From Streptomyces coelicoflavus (GTDB lineage Bacteria; Actinomycetota; Actinomycetes; Streptomycetales; Streptomycetaceae), in the NCBI RefSeq assembly GCF_003112555.1, contig NZ_BEWB01000002.1:930001-994000 (forward strand): a stretch of DNA of 64,000 bases. The letters run 5' to 3'. The notes under the pieces were generated by a model. The model was given only the letters and a program-made list of their open reading frames with translations, was not told where the DNA came from and ran no database searches. Positions within the stretch are counted from its first letter, which is position 1, and each line of letters opens with the position of its first letter. A program made the translations under genes and the position numbers. Positions 26,557 to 34,388 of the stretch are shown piece by piece.

Positions 26557-27285
26557 GTGTCCGGACCCTCCGCCCCCTCGGTGCCTCCCGTCCCGCCGGT
26601 GCCTCCCGTCCCGTCGTACGGGCCGTACCGCCAGGACTGCCCCTGGTGCGGCTCGCGGCGGCTGAGGGCCCGGCTGCGCGGTGACGGGCCGCGGCAGGGC
26701 GCCCCCCACCGGTCGCAGATCGAGCGGTGCGCGGACTGCCGGCACGTCTTCCGCAACCCGCCGCTCACGCCCGGCCCGGAGCGCTCCCTGGTCCGGGCCG
26801 GCGTCCGGCTGCGGCACGGCCTGGCCGCCCGCGCGATGTCCCGCCGCTGTCCCGAGCCCGAGAGCTGGCTGGACGTCGGCACCGGGGACGCCGACTTCCC
26901 GCTGACCGCCCGTACGCACTTCCCGTACACCTCGTTCGACGGCCTGGACCCCACCCACCGCGTGCTGCGGGCCCGCGCCGTGGAGCGGGTGGAGGAGGCG
27001 TTCGTCGGGCGGCTGACGGACCGGCACATCGCGGCGCGGCTGCGGGGGCGCTACGACGTCGTCAGCCTCTTCCAGTACCTGGAACGCGTCCCGGACCCGC
27101 GCGCCGAACTGCGGGCCGCGCTCGGGGCGCTGCGGCCCGGCGGGCACCTGCTCGTCGACGTGGCCGACCCGCGCCGCCTGTTCCCCGTGCACCCCGTCGG
27201 GCTGAACGCCGAACTCGTGGCCCAGGGCTGCACGGTCCTCACCGGGACCCGCGTCCACCGCGTCATCGCGCGCAAGGACGCCTGA
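26557..27285 (+). CDS. Zinc-ribbon class I SAM methyltransferase-like protein
   Basis: This 242-residue protein has an N-terminal Pro/Val-rich stretch, then a zinc-ribbon-like pair CPWCGSRRL and CADCRHVFRNPP (about 30-72). A Rossmann methyltransferase domain follows with ESWLDVGTGDADFPL (SAM motif I), FDGLDPTHRVL, RYDVVSLFQYLERVPDP and LRPGGHLLVDVADP. The substrate is unknown. I chose GTG 26557 because GGGAG lies 8-11 nt upstream. ATG 26509 is an in-frame alternative that adds 16 residues. It sits between cobT and cobU on the opposite strand. Confidence 0.75.
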   Translation: MSGPSAPSVPPVPPVPPVPSYGPYRQDCPWCGSRRLRARLRGDGPRQGAPHRSQIERCADCRHVFRNPPLTPGPERSLVRAGVRLRHGLAARAMSRRCPEPESWLDVGTGDADFPLTARTHFPYTSFDGLDPTHRVLRARAVERVEEAFVGRLTDRHIAARLRGRYDVVSLFQYLERVPDPRAELRAALGALRPGGHLLVDVADPRRLFPVHPVGLNAELVAQGCTVLTGTRVHRVIARKDA

Positions 27286-27311
27286 GCTCCCGTAGACCTG
27301 CCCGAGGCGCC

Positions 27312-28511
27312 TCAGCCCCGCAGCACCAGCGCCTGGCCCGCCACCACCAGCAGCACCTGCTCGCACTCGGCCGCGAAAGCCGCGTTGAGGCGGCCCAGTT
27401 CGTCGCGGTAGCGGCGGCCGGACGCCGTGGCCGGGACGATGCCCGAACCGACCTCGTTCGACACCGCCACCAGAGTGCGCCGGGTGGCGCGGACCGCCTC
27501 CGTCAGCTCCCGCACCCGGTCCCTGAGCGCCCGTTCGCCGCCGTCGGCCCACTCCGCGTCGTCCCACGCGCCGACCGCGTCCATCGCGTCCGTCAGCCAC
27601 AGGGACAGACAGTCGACGAGGAGGGGCGGGCCCTCGTCCGCCAGCAGGGGCACCAGGTCGCAGGTCTCGGCGGTCCGCCACGAGCCCGGGCGGCGTTCCC
27701 GGTGCGCGCCGACCCGGGCCGCCCATTCGGCGTCGCCGTTCCGGGAGCCGCCGGTGGCGACGTAGAGGACGTCGGGGAAGGGCTCGAGGCGGCGTTCCGC
27801 CTCCACCGACTTGCCCGACCGCGCGCCGCCCAGGACGAGGGTGCGCCGCGGTACGTCGGGTACGTCCTCGTACGAGCCCACCGCCAGCGTCGTGCCGTCC
27901 GGCACCGCCCGCGCGCCGGCCGCCGCGAGCCGCCGCGCCAGTTCCCGGCCCGGCGGCACGTCGTGGTCCAGGTGGACGGCGACGACGTCCGTCGTCGGGC
28001 CCGCCGCACCCACCGCCCGCAGCCTCGCCAGCGCGTCCGGCCGCCCCACGACGTCCGCGACGACCAGGTCGTACGGCTCGGCCGGCCCCTCCAGACCGGC
28101 GGGGGCCCCGCCCGGCGGCACGTACAGGATCCGTCCGCCGTCCGGTCCCGTCACGGCGTACCCGGTGCCCGGCGCGTCGAGCGCCACCGCCCGCACCCGG
28201 TGCCCGGTCAGCAGTGCCAGCTCCCGCCCGTCCGGCACCCGGCCCGGCTGCGGCAGCCCGGCCGGCACCTCCACGGCGGGACCGTCGTGCGGGTGCGAGA
28301 GCAGCACCTGCCGCACGCCGGCCAGGGAGTGCCCGGCCCTCGCGGCGGCGAACGCGGCGCCCGGCGTCAGGTCGAGCAGCAGCGCCCCGTCCACCAGCAG
28401 CGCGGTCGCCGCGCGCGCGTCGTCGCCCTGCGCCGCGGCACAGGCCGCACAGGGACAGTCGGGGCGGGGCAGTCCCGCGGGGGCACCGGTGCCGAGCAGA
28501 GTCACGTCCAC
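27312..28511 (-). CDS. cobU: CobU (adenosylcobinamide kinase/guanylyltransferase) with N-terminal metallo-beta-lactamase-like domain
   Basis: CobU phosphorylates adenosylcobinamide and then adds GMP. The C-terminal half of this 399-residue protein has the P-loop GGARSGKS (228-235), the VGAHRERRPGSWRTAE segment with the guanylylated histidine, LLVDCLSLWLTD and VSNEVGSGIVP. The first 210 residues resemble a PhnP-type metallo-beta-lactamase fold: LLGTGAPAGLPRPDCPCAAC, VLLSHPHDGPAVE, VVAVHLDHDVPPGREL. The usual HxHxDH metal motif is degenerate (HPHDG at 73-77), so this half may be inactive or non-hydrolytic. The GTG start at 28511 gives the fusion length common in streptomycetes. Confidence 0.9.
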   Translation of the reverse strand: MDVTLLGTGAPAGLPRPDCPCAACAAAQGDDARAATALLVDGALLLDLTPGAAFAAARAGHSLAGVRQVLLSHPHDGPAVEVPAGLPQPGRVPDGRELALLTGHRVRAVALDAPGTGYAVTGPDGGRILYVPPGGAPAGLEGPAEPYDLVVADVVGRPDALARLRAVGAAGPTTDVVAVHLDHDVPPGRELARRLAAAGARAVPDGTTLAVGSYEDVPDVPRRTLVLGGARSGKSVEAERRLEPFPDVLYVATGGSRNGDAEWAARVGAHRERRPGSWRTAETCDLVPLLADEGPPLLVDCLSLWLTDAMDAVGAWDDAEWADGGERALRDRVRELTEAVRATRRTLVAVSNEVGSGIVPATASGRRYRDELGRLNAAFAAECEQVLLVVAGQALVLRG

Positions 28512-28682
28512 GCACCGATTTTCGCCGGTCGCCCGGCGACATGCGCGCCCGAGCCCCCACACGAGCGCACCCCGCACGTCCAGGCCTTCTACGGTGCGCC
28601 CGCGTCAGCGCATAGGCTGCGGGCGGGGGCCGGACCAAGATCCGGCTTCCGCTCTGCATGTGCACACATCTTGGAGGCGTAC

Positions 28683-28919
28683 ATGGCGGCATGGACGTGG
28701 CGGTTCGAGACGGCCGACGGGACGGAGGTCCAGCCCGCGGTGCAGCCCGAGGAGTTCACCACGCAAGGGGACGCCGAGTCCTGGATCGGGGAGCACTGGA
28801 AGGACCTCCAGGGGGGCGGCACCGACCAGGTGCGGCTCTTCGAGGACTCCACGGAGATCTACGGCCCGATGAGCCTGCACGCCGAGGAGGCGGAGGCCGA
28901 GGCCGAGTCCGACGCCTGA
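28683..28919 (+). CDS. Small acidic conserved protein, 78 aa
   Basis: This protein (MAAWTWRFETADGTEVQPAV...) has a central SWIGEHWKDLQGGGTDQVRLFEDSTEIYGPMSL segment and an Ala/Glu tail (AEEAEAEAESDA). It appears to be a small soluble acidic protein of a kind found across Streptomyces, with no known function that I can name. GGAGG lies 6-7 nt before ATG 28683, so translation is well supported. It is divergent from cobU and convergent with the HtrA-like gene. Confidence 0.75.
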   Translation: MAAWTWRFETADGTEVQPAVQPEEFTTQGDAESWIGEHWKDLQGGGTDQVRLFEDSTEIYGPMSLHAEEAEAEAESDA

Positions 28920-28962
28920 GGGGGCCGTCGCCCCGGGGCGGGCGGGGACGGTTCACTCCCCG

Positions 28963-30051
28963 TCACTGCTCGCCCAGCGTCACCTCGGCGGTGTGCTCGT
29001 CGCCGTCGCGGGTGTACGTCACCTTGGTCCGGTCGCCCGGCCGCATCGACGCCAGTGCCTCGGACAGCGAGGTGATGGTGGTGATGTCCGTGTTCCCGAG
29101 TTTCACGATGACGTCCCCGGGCCGCAGTCCCGCGTCGTCGGCGGCCCCGCCGTCGCTCACCTCGACGACGGCCGCACCGGCCGGCCGGTAGCTGCCGTCG
29201 ACGACCGTCCGGGCGGTGATGCCCAGCGCGGCCCGGCCCGAGTCGGTGACCCGGCCGTCCTTGACGATCTGATCCGCCACCGTCGTCACCATCGACGCCG
29301 GGATCGCGAACCCGATGCCGGGCGCCGCGCTGTCGCCGAGGCCCGGGTCGGTCGCCGCCAGCGTCGGGATGCCGATCACCTGCCCGTCCAGGTTCACCAG
29401 GGCGCCCCCGCTGTTGCCGGGGTTGATGGCCGCCGACGTCTGCACCATGTTGGCGATGGTCGCGCCCGTGCCGCCCCCGCTGCCGCCCTCCGTGACGGTC
29501 CGGCCGATCGCCGACACGATGCCCTGCGTCACGCTGGAGGACAGGCCGAGCGGCGAACCCATCGCCAGCACGATCTGCCCGACCTCGACCTTCGCGGAGT
29601 CCGCGAAGCGGGCCGCCTTCATGCCGTCGGGCACCTTGTCCAGCTTGATCACGGCCAGGTCCTGCTCCGGGTAGGAGGAGACGAGCTTCGCGCCCAGCGC
29701 CCCCTCGGTGCGGGCGGTCGTCACCCGGAAGGACTTCTCGTCCCCGACCACGTGCGCGTTGGTGACGACGTGGCCCTTGTCGTCGTACACGACCCCCGAC
29801 CCCAGCGAGTCGCCCGCCTGGATCTGCACCACCGACGGCAGTACGTCCTTGATCACCCGCTCGTAGTCGGCCTGGAGATCACTGGCCGCGTGCGGCGCCG
29901 CCGCCTGCGCCGTGTCGCCCTCCCGTGCGCTCCCCGAGCCTGGCCCGGTCCCCGAACCGGCGCCGGAACAGCCGCTCGACAGCAGCACGGAGCACGCCAG
30001 GACGGCGATCGGAGCGAGCAGCCGGGGCAGACGGGCGCGGGAAGTGTCCAT
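28963..30051 (-). CDS. HtrA/DegP-like serine protease lipoprotein with PDZ domain
   Basis: This 362-residue protein has a lipoprotein signal ending in LLSSGC (Cys about 28) and a short Gly/Ser linker. A trypsin-like domain follows with His in VVTNAHVV, Asp in QDLAVIKL and Ser in NPGNSGGALV, then a C-terminal PDZ domain (AAVVEVSDGGAADDAGLRPGDVIVKLGNTDITTITSL, about 290-330). It would degrade or refold damaged extracytoplasmic proteins. Most actinobacterial HtrA proteins are anchored by a helix, so the lipoprotein form is worth noting. The start is ATG at 30051. Confidence 0.9.
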   Translation of the reverse strand: MDTSRARLPRLLAPIAVLACSVLLSSGCSGAGSGTGPGSGSAREGDTAQAAAPHAASDLQADYERVIKDVLPSVVQIQAGDSLGSGVVYDDKGHVVTNAHVVGDEKSFRVTTARTEGALGAKLVSSYPEQDLAVIKLDKVPDGMKAARFADSAKVEVGQIVLAMGSPLGLSSSVTQGIVSAIGRTVTEGGSGGGTGATIANMVQTSAAINPGNSGGALVNLDGQVIGIPTLAATDPGLGDSAAPGIGFAIPASMVTTVADQIVKDGRVTDSGRAALGITARTVVDGSYRPAGAAVVEVSDGGAADDAGLRPGDVIVKLGNTDITTITSLSEALASMRPGDRTKVTYTRDGDEHTAEVTLGEQ

Positions 30052-30127
30052 GGCCCGAGTCTCACCGCGCCCCCGCCGTCCGGCCCCCGGTGATCACCCG
30101 AACGGGCGCCGGGGCCGGGCGCACCGG

Positions 30128-30916
30128 CTAGCCCCGTACGCCGCACAGGTGGAGCAGGGCCGCGACCGCGCGGTACGGGTCGGTCCGGCCGGCCCGTTCC
30201 TCGGCGGCCAGCAGGGTGTCCAGGTCGGCGGGGACCGGGGCGCCGTCGGGTGCCGTGTCCGTGAAGATCCGTACGCCGTACCAGGTGTGCAGCGGGGCGC
30301 CGATGCCCGCGAGCTTCGCCGTGAGCGTCGCCAGCCGGTCCGCGCGGACGTCGAGGCCCAGGCGGTTGCGGTAGTTCACGGTGTCGAAGGAGGCCAGCGC
30401 GCCCGCCCAGTCACCGTGCTGACCGGGGCGCAGCGCGAGCGCGTCGCCGTTGCGCACCACGAGCGACAGCAGGCCGCCGGGCGCGAGCATCCGGGCCAGG
30501 CCCGCGAGCAGGGGATCGGGCTCCTCGATGTACATGAGGACGCCGTGGCAGAGCACCACGTCGAAGCTGCCCGGCAGGAAGTGCACGCCGGTGTCCCGGC
30601 CGTCGCCCTCGACGATCCGCATCCGCTCCCGGATGCCCTCCGGCTGGCCGGCCAGCGCGTCCCGGGCCGCGGCGATCATCGTCGCGTCGCGCTCCACCCC
30701 GGTCACCTGGTGCCCGGCCCGCGCCAGCCGCAGCGCCTGGGTGCCCTGGCCCATCCCGACGTCGAGCACGCGCAGCCGCCTGCCCACGGCGAAGCGTCCG
30801 GCTATCTGCTCGTCCAGCTGCCGGGCCACCATCTCCTGCCGTACGACATTGCGAAGCCCGGACAGCCCCGCTGTCCAGGCCTCGGCCGCGCCCCCGGCGA
30901 ACGGCGTCGTGCTCAG
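30128..30916 (-). CDS. Class I SAM-dependent methyltransferase, probably starting at CTG
   Basis: This 262-residue protein (residues after initiation STTPFAGGAAEAW) has SAM motif I RLRVLDVGMGQGTQALRLA (about 48-66), VTGVERDATMIAAARDAL and SFDVVLCHGVLMYIEEPDPLLAGLARMLAPGGLLSLVV. It is reminiscent of CmoM/SmtA-type methyltransferases. No ATG, GTG or TTG lies at the expected start. A CTG at 30916 overlaps the TGA of the DUF3043 gene as CTGA, with GGGGAG 5 nt upstream, so I place the start there. The next Met is over 30 residues inside the conserved region. Confidence 0.8.
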   Translation of the reverse strand: MSTTPFAGGAAEAWTAGLSGLRNVVRQEMVARQLDEQIAGRFAVGRRLRVLDVGMGQGTQALRLARAGHQVTGVERDATMIAAARDALAGQPEGIRERMRIVEGDGRDTGVHFLPGSFDVVLCHGVLMYIEEPDPLLAGLARMLAPGGLLSLVVRNGDALALRPGQHGDWAGALASFDTVNYRNRLGLDVRADRLATLTAKLAGIGAPLHTWYGVRIFTDTAPDGAPVPADLDTLLAAEERAGRTDPYRAVAALLHLCGVRG

Positions 30917-31512
30917 GGCCGCTCCCCGCGCTTGACCTGCGGCTTCGGCAGCCGGAGACGGCGCATCTGGAGGGAACGCATCAGGGCGTAGGCGACCGCG
31001 CCGCGCCTGCGCTCGTCCGGGAAGCGCTCGGCGAGCCGCTTCTTCAGCCGGAAGCCGGTGACGATCGAGTCCAGCACGATCAGCACGATCACGACCAGCC
31101 ACAGCAGCAGCGCGATGTTCTGCAGCGAGGCCACCCGGATCATGCTCAGCACGAGGATGACCACGGCCATCGGCAGGAAGTACTCCGCGATGTTGAACCG
31201 CGAGTCGATGAAGTCACGGGCGAACTTGCGGACCGGGCCCTTGTCGCGGGCCGGCAGGTACCGCTCGTCGCCCTTGGCCAGCGCCTCGCGCTGCCGGGCC
31301 ATCGCGGTCCGCCGCTCCTCGCGCTGCCGCTTGGCGGCGTCCTTGCGCGTCATCGGCGTACTGGCGACGCTGCGGCGCTGGGACTGGGCCGCACTGCGCT
31401 TGGGCGTGGGCCTTCCCTTGGGGGCCTGCGGGTCACGGGGCTGCTTGGAGTCGGTCACCGGCGCACTGACGGCGCTCTGGGCCTTCTCATCCTTGGCACG
31501 GCTACGGAACAC
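30913..31512 (-). CDS. DUF3043 family membrane protein
   Basis: This 199-residue protein has a long basic N-terminal region (RSRAKDEKAQ... MTRKDAAKRQREERRTAMARQREALAKGDERYLPARDKGPVRKFARDFIDSRFNIAEYFLP), two adjacent helices (about 113-132 and 137-157) and a basic C-terminus. This is the typical DUF3043 layout of actinobacteria; the function is unknown. GTG 31512 lies 8 nt after a TACCCT -10-like element, suggesting leaderless expression. A downstream GTG (VTDSKQP...) is an alternative. It is coupled to the methyltransferase by a CTGA overlap and divergent from pspA. Confidence 0.8.
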   Translation of the reverse strand: MFRSRAKDEKAQSAVSAPVTDSKQPRDPQAPKGRPTPKRSAAQSQRRSVASTPMTRKDAAKRQREERRTAMARQREALAKGDERYLPARDKGPVRKFARDFIDSRFNIAEYFLPMAVVILVLSMIRVASLQNIALLLWLVVIVLIVLDSIVTGFRLKKRLAERFPDERRRGAVAYALMRSLQMRRLRLPKPQVKRGERP

Positions 31513-31823
31513 AAAACCCAAGGGTACGGGGTGCCGGGGTGTGGACCCCAGTCCGGTGGGGAACGATCCGGCAACGCCGGACGTCTGTAAGTGGACAGAG
31601 CGGATGTACGGAGCGGATGGTGCGTACGTCCCAGGACACCCGGACTTTCCGGACAACCCCGGGAAGTACCTACTCCCTGCGCCTGACGGGGAACGGGCAC
31701 AGTCGTCCTTGGGGATGAGCGCATCCGTCCCCGAACAGTGCGGTAATGGATGCAGGGCCCGTACTGTGGGTTCTGTTGCAGTCGCTGGAGCTGGAGTCGG
31801 TCAGAAGGGGGCGCGCGAAGCCC
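31513..31823. other. Divergent promoter region between the DUF3043 gene and pspA
   Basis: This 311-bp region holds the TACCCT element for the DUF3043 gene (31521-31526, minus), an ECF-type promoter candidate for pspA (31560-31586) and a TACTGT near 31760. I see no credible gene in it. Confidence 0.6.
31560..31586 (+). promoter_or_regulatory. Candidate sigma-E (ECF)-type promoter upstream of pspA
   Basis: GGAAC (31560-31564), a 17-nt spacer and CGTCT (31582-31586) resemble the Streptomyces SigE envelope-stress promoter pattern. It would leave a leader of about 230 nt before pspA. Recognition by SigE is inference. Confidence 0.4.
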
Positions 31824-32633
31824 ATGAGCGGTGTCATGAAGCGTATGGGGATGATCTTCCGCGCGAAGGCCAACAAGGCCCTTGACCGGGCCGAGGACCC
31901 GCGCGAGACCCTCGATTACTCGTACCAGAAACAGCTGGAGCTGCTGCAGAAGGTGCGCCGCGGCGTCGCCGACGTGGCCACCAGCCGCAAGCGACTGGAG
32001 CTGCAGCTCAATCAGCTCCAGTCCCAGTCGGGCAAGCTGGAGGACCAGGGCCGCAAGGCGCTGGCGCTGGGCCGCGAGGACCTGGCCCGCGAGGCGCTCT
32101 CCCGGCGCGCCGCGCTCCAGCAGCAGGTCACCGACCTGGAGACGCAGCACGCCACCCTCCAGGGCGAGGAGGAGAAGCTCACCCTTGCGGCCCAGCGCCT
32201 CCAGGCCAAGGTGGACGCCTTCCGCACGAAGAAGGAGACCATCAAGGCCACCTACACGGCGGCCCAGGCGCAGACCCGCATCGGCGAGGCGTTCTCCGGC
32301 ATCTCCGAGGAGATGGGCGACGTCGGCCTGGCCATCCAGCGGGCCGAGGACAAGACCGCCCAGCTCCAGGCCCGGGCCGGTGCCATCGACGAGCTGCTCG
32401 CCTCCGGCGCCCTCGACGACCAGTCCGGTATGCACAAGGACGACATCCAGGCCGAGCTGGACCGGCTCTCCGGTGGTACGGATGTAGAGCTGGAACTTCA
32501 GCGCATGAAGGCCGAGCTTTCCGGGGGCTCCACCTCGGACCGCCAGGCCATCGAGGGCGGCCAGGGCGAGGGCCAGGCCCCGTCGCAGTCCCAGCAGCAG
32601 CCGCAGGACACCCCGCGCTTCGACAAGCAGTAG
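31824..32633 (+). CDS. pspA: Phage shock protein A homologue (PspA/IM30 family)
   Basis: This 269-residue peripheral membrane protein is predicted to be almost entirely coiled coil. It starts MSGVMKRMGMIFRAKANKALDRAEDPRETLDYSYQKQLELLQKVRRGVADV, the amphipathic helix 1 and family signature, then long Glu/Lys/Gln-rich helices, and ends in a Gln/Ser-rich tail. PspA proteins form ESCRT-III-like assemblies that protect stressed membranes. ATG 31824 is preferred, with an internal ATG at 31836 as alternative. A PspAA gene, a two-component system and an exporter follow, so an envelope-stress role fits. Confidence 0.94.
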   Translation: MSGVMKRMGMIFRAKANKALDRAEDPRETLDYSYQKQLELLQKVRRGVADVATSRKRLELQLNQLQSQSGKLEDQGRKALALGREDLAREALSRRAALQQQVTDLETQHATLQGEEEKLTLAAQRLQAKVDAFRTKKETIKATYTAAQAQTRIGEAFSGISEEMGDVGLAIQRAEDKTAQLQARAGAIDELLASGALDDQSGMHKDDIQAELDRLSGGTDVELELQRMKAELSGGSTSDRQAIEGGQGEGQAPSQSQQQPQDTPRFDKQ

Positions 32634-32667
32634 CCGCCTACAGCAGTAGTCGCCTAGGAGGGCCGAC

Positions 32668-32952
32668 ATGATCGTACGGATCATGGGGGAGGGACAGCTG
32701 AAGCTGGCCGACGGCCGGCTCACCCAGCTGAACGAGCTGGACGACGAACTCCTCGCCGAGATGGAGAACGGCGACGGCCCCGGCTTCCGCGCGACCCTCC
32801 AGGCCCTCCTGGCCAAGGTCCGCGAACTGGGCGACCCCCTCCCCGACGACGCCCTGGAGCCCTCCGACCTCATCCTCCCGTCCCCGGACGCGACCCTGGA
32901 GGAGGTACGGGAGCTGCTGAGCGACGACGGGCTCATTCCGGGCGGCACCTGA
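32668..32952 (+). CDS. PspAA domain protein
   Basis: This 94-residue protein starts MIVRIMGEGQLKLADGRLTQLNELDDELLAEMENGD and continues with RATLQALLAKVRELGDPLPDDALEPSDLILPSPDATLEEVRELL. It matches the small PspAA partner found directly downstream of pspA in actinobacteria and other phyla. It lies 34 bp after pspA with GGAGG before its ATG, so the two are co-transcribed. The function is believed to be support or regulation of PspA; no catalytic site is visible. Confidence 0.85.
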   Translation: MIVRIMGEGQLKLADGRLTQLNELDDELLAEMENGDGPGFRATLQALLAKVRELGDPLPDDALEPSDLILPSPDATLEEVRELLSDDGLIPGGT

Positions 32953-33010
32953 CGCATGCGGGTGCCCCTGCGCTGCGTCGTACGGCGCCTTGGTGACGCA
33001 GGCCGAGAAC

Positions 33011-33083
33011 AATCAGCCCGTCCGGCGTTCGAGGACGAGGCCGTTCAGGTCGAAGCAGGGGGTCTGGGGGCGCAGCCCTCCAG
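33011..33083 (+). repeat. Dispersed intergenic repeat, family B, copy 2
   Basis: CAGCCCGTCCGGCGTTCGAG followed by GACGAGGCCGTTCAGGTCG and GGGGGTCTGGGGGCGCAGCC parallels the element at 3722-3804. It lies between pspAA and the sensor kinase gene. Confidence 0.6.
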
Positions 33084-33132
33084 TCGACGCCCACTGAACG
33101 CGGGCCCGCTCATGAGACACCTCCACTCCAGC

Positions 33133-33138
33133 TACCGT
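33133..33138 (+). promoter_or_regulatory. Candidate -10 element (TACCGT) for the sensor kinase gene
   Basis: TACCGT ends 8 nt before GTG 33147, consistent with leaderless transcription of the two-component operon. Confidence 0.45.
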
Positions 33139-33146
33139 GAAAAACC

Positions 33147-34388
33147 GTGAGCACCCTCGCCAGAGCCCGCTGCGTCTACGGCGCCCACCCCTCCACGATG
33201 GACGCCGCCCTTGCCGCTGCCGTCCTGATCTGCATGGTCGCCGGCTCCTTCGTGGACCCGCACGGCCCGGAGGGCGTCAACTGGGACCTGCGCACTCCCG
33301 ACGTGCTCAGCCTCGCCCTCATGACCGCCGGCGCCGCCGCGCTGGCCTTCCGGCGCCGGGCACCGATGGCGGTCCTCGCCGTCACCGGCGGCGTCTCCGT
33401 CGTCGAGAGCGTCACCGGTGACCCGCGCGCCCCCGTCGTCATGGCGGCCGTCATCGCCCTCTACACCGTCGCCGCCTCCACCGACCGGCCCACCACCTGG
33501 CGGGTCGGCCTGCTCACCATGACCGTGCTCACCGGCGCCGCCATGCTGGCCGGCTCCCTGCCCTGGTACGCGCAGGAGAACCTCGCCGTCTTCGCCTGGA
33601 CCGGCATCGGCGCCACCGCCGGGGACGCCGTCCGCAGCCGCCGGGCCTTCGTGCAGGCCATCCGGGACCGGGCCGAGAAGGCCGAGCGCACCCGCGAGGA
33701 GGAGGCCCGCCGCCGCGTGGCCGAGGAGCGGCTGCGCATCGCCCGCGACCTGCACGACGTCGTCGCCCACCACATCGCCCTGGTCAACGTGCAGGCCGGC
33801 GTCGCCTCGCACGTCATGGACAAGCGGCCCGACCAGGCCAAGGAGGCGCTCGCCCACGTACGGGAGGCCAGCCGCAGCGCGCTGGACGAACTGCGGGCCA
33901 CCGTCGGGCTGCTCCGCCAGTCCGGCGACCCGGAGGCACCGACCGAGCCCGCCCCGGGCCTGGCCCGCCTCGACGAACTCGTGGGCACCTTCCAGCACGC
34001 CGGACTGCGCGTCGAGCTGGCCCGCACCGACCAGGGCACCGAACTGCCCGCCGCCGTCGACCTGGCCGCGTACCGCATCATCCAGGAGGCCCTGACCAAT
34101 GTGCAGAAGCACGCGGGACGGCAGGCGAAGGCCGAGGTCAGCGTCGTACGGGTCGGGCCGGACATCGAGGTGACCGTCCTCGACGACGGCCTCGCCGACG
34201 GCGAGGCCCCCGACGCCCCCGCCGAGGGCGGCGGGCACGGGCTGCTCGGCATGCGCGAGCGGGTCACCGCCGTGCGCGGCACCCTCACCACCGGTCCCCG
34301 CTACGGCGGCGGTTTCCGCGTGCATGCGATCCTTCCGGTCAAGAGCCGCACCGACGCCGCCACCGAAGCCACGGGGGACCCCGTATGA
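33147..34388 (+). CDS. Sensor histidine kinase, NarL/LiaS-type (HisKA_3)
   Basis: This 413-residue membrane kinase has about four N-terminal hydrophobic helices (residues 20-150) without a large extracellular domain, suggesting intramembrane sensing. A dimerisation domain follows with RLRIARDLHDVVAHHIALVNVQAGVASH (phosphoryl His203), then an HATPase domain with LAAYRIIQEALTNVQKHAG (N box) and GGGHGLLGMRERV (G box). The partner regulator overlaps by ATGA. The location behind pspA/pspAA suggests an envelope signal, as for LiaRS systems; this is inference. Confidence 0.93.
   Translation: MSTLARARCVYGAHPSTMDAALAAAVLICMVAGSFVDPHGPEGVNWDLRTPDVLSLALMTAGAAALAFRRRAPMAVLAVTGGVSVVESVTGDPRAPVVMAAVIALYTVAASTDRPTTWRVGLLTMTVLTGAAMLAGSLPWYAQENLAVFAWTGIGATAGDAVRSRRAFVQAIRDRAEKAERTREEEARRRVAEERLRIARDLHDVVAHHIALVNVQAGVASHVMDKRPDQAKEALAHVREASRSALDELRATVGLLRQSGDPEAPTEPAPGLARLDELVGTFQHAGLRVELARTDQGTELPAAVDLAAYRIIQEALTNVQKHAGRQAKAEVSVVRVGPDIEVTVLDDGLADGEAPDAPAEGGGHGLLGMRERVTAVRGTLTTGPRYGGGFRVHAILPVKSRTDAATEATGDPV

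Noticed and set aside
28512..28682. Possible cobalamin riboswitch upstream of cobU
   Set aside because: I looked for the conserved B12-box pattern upstream of cobU, cobT and cobS and did not find it.
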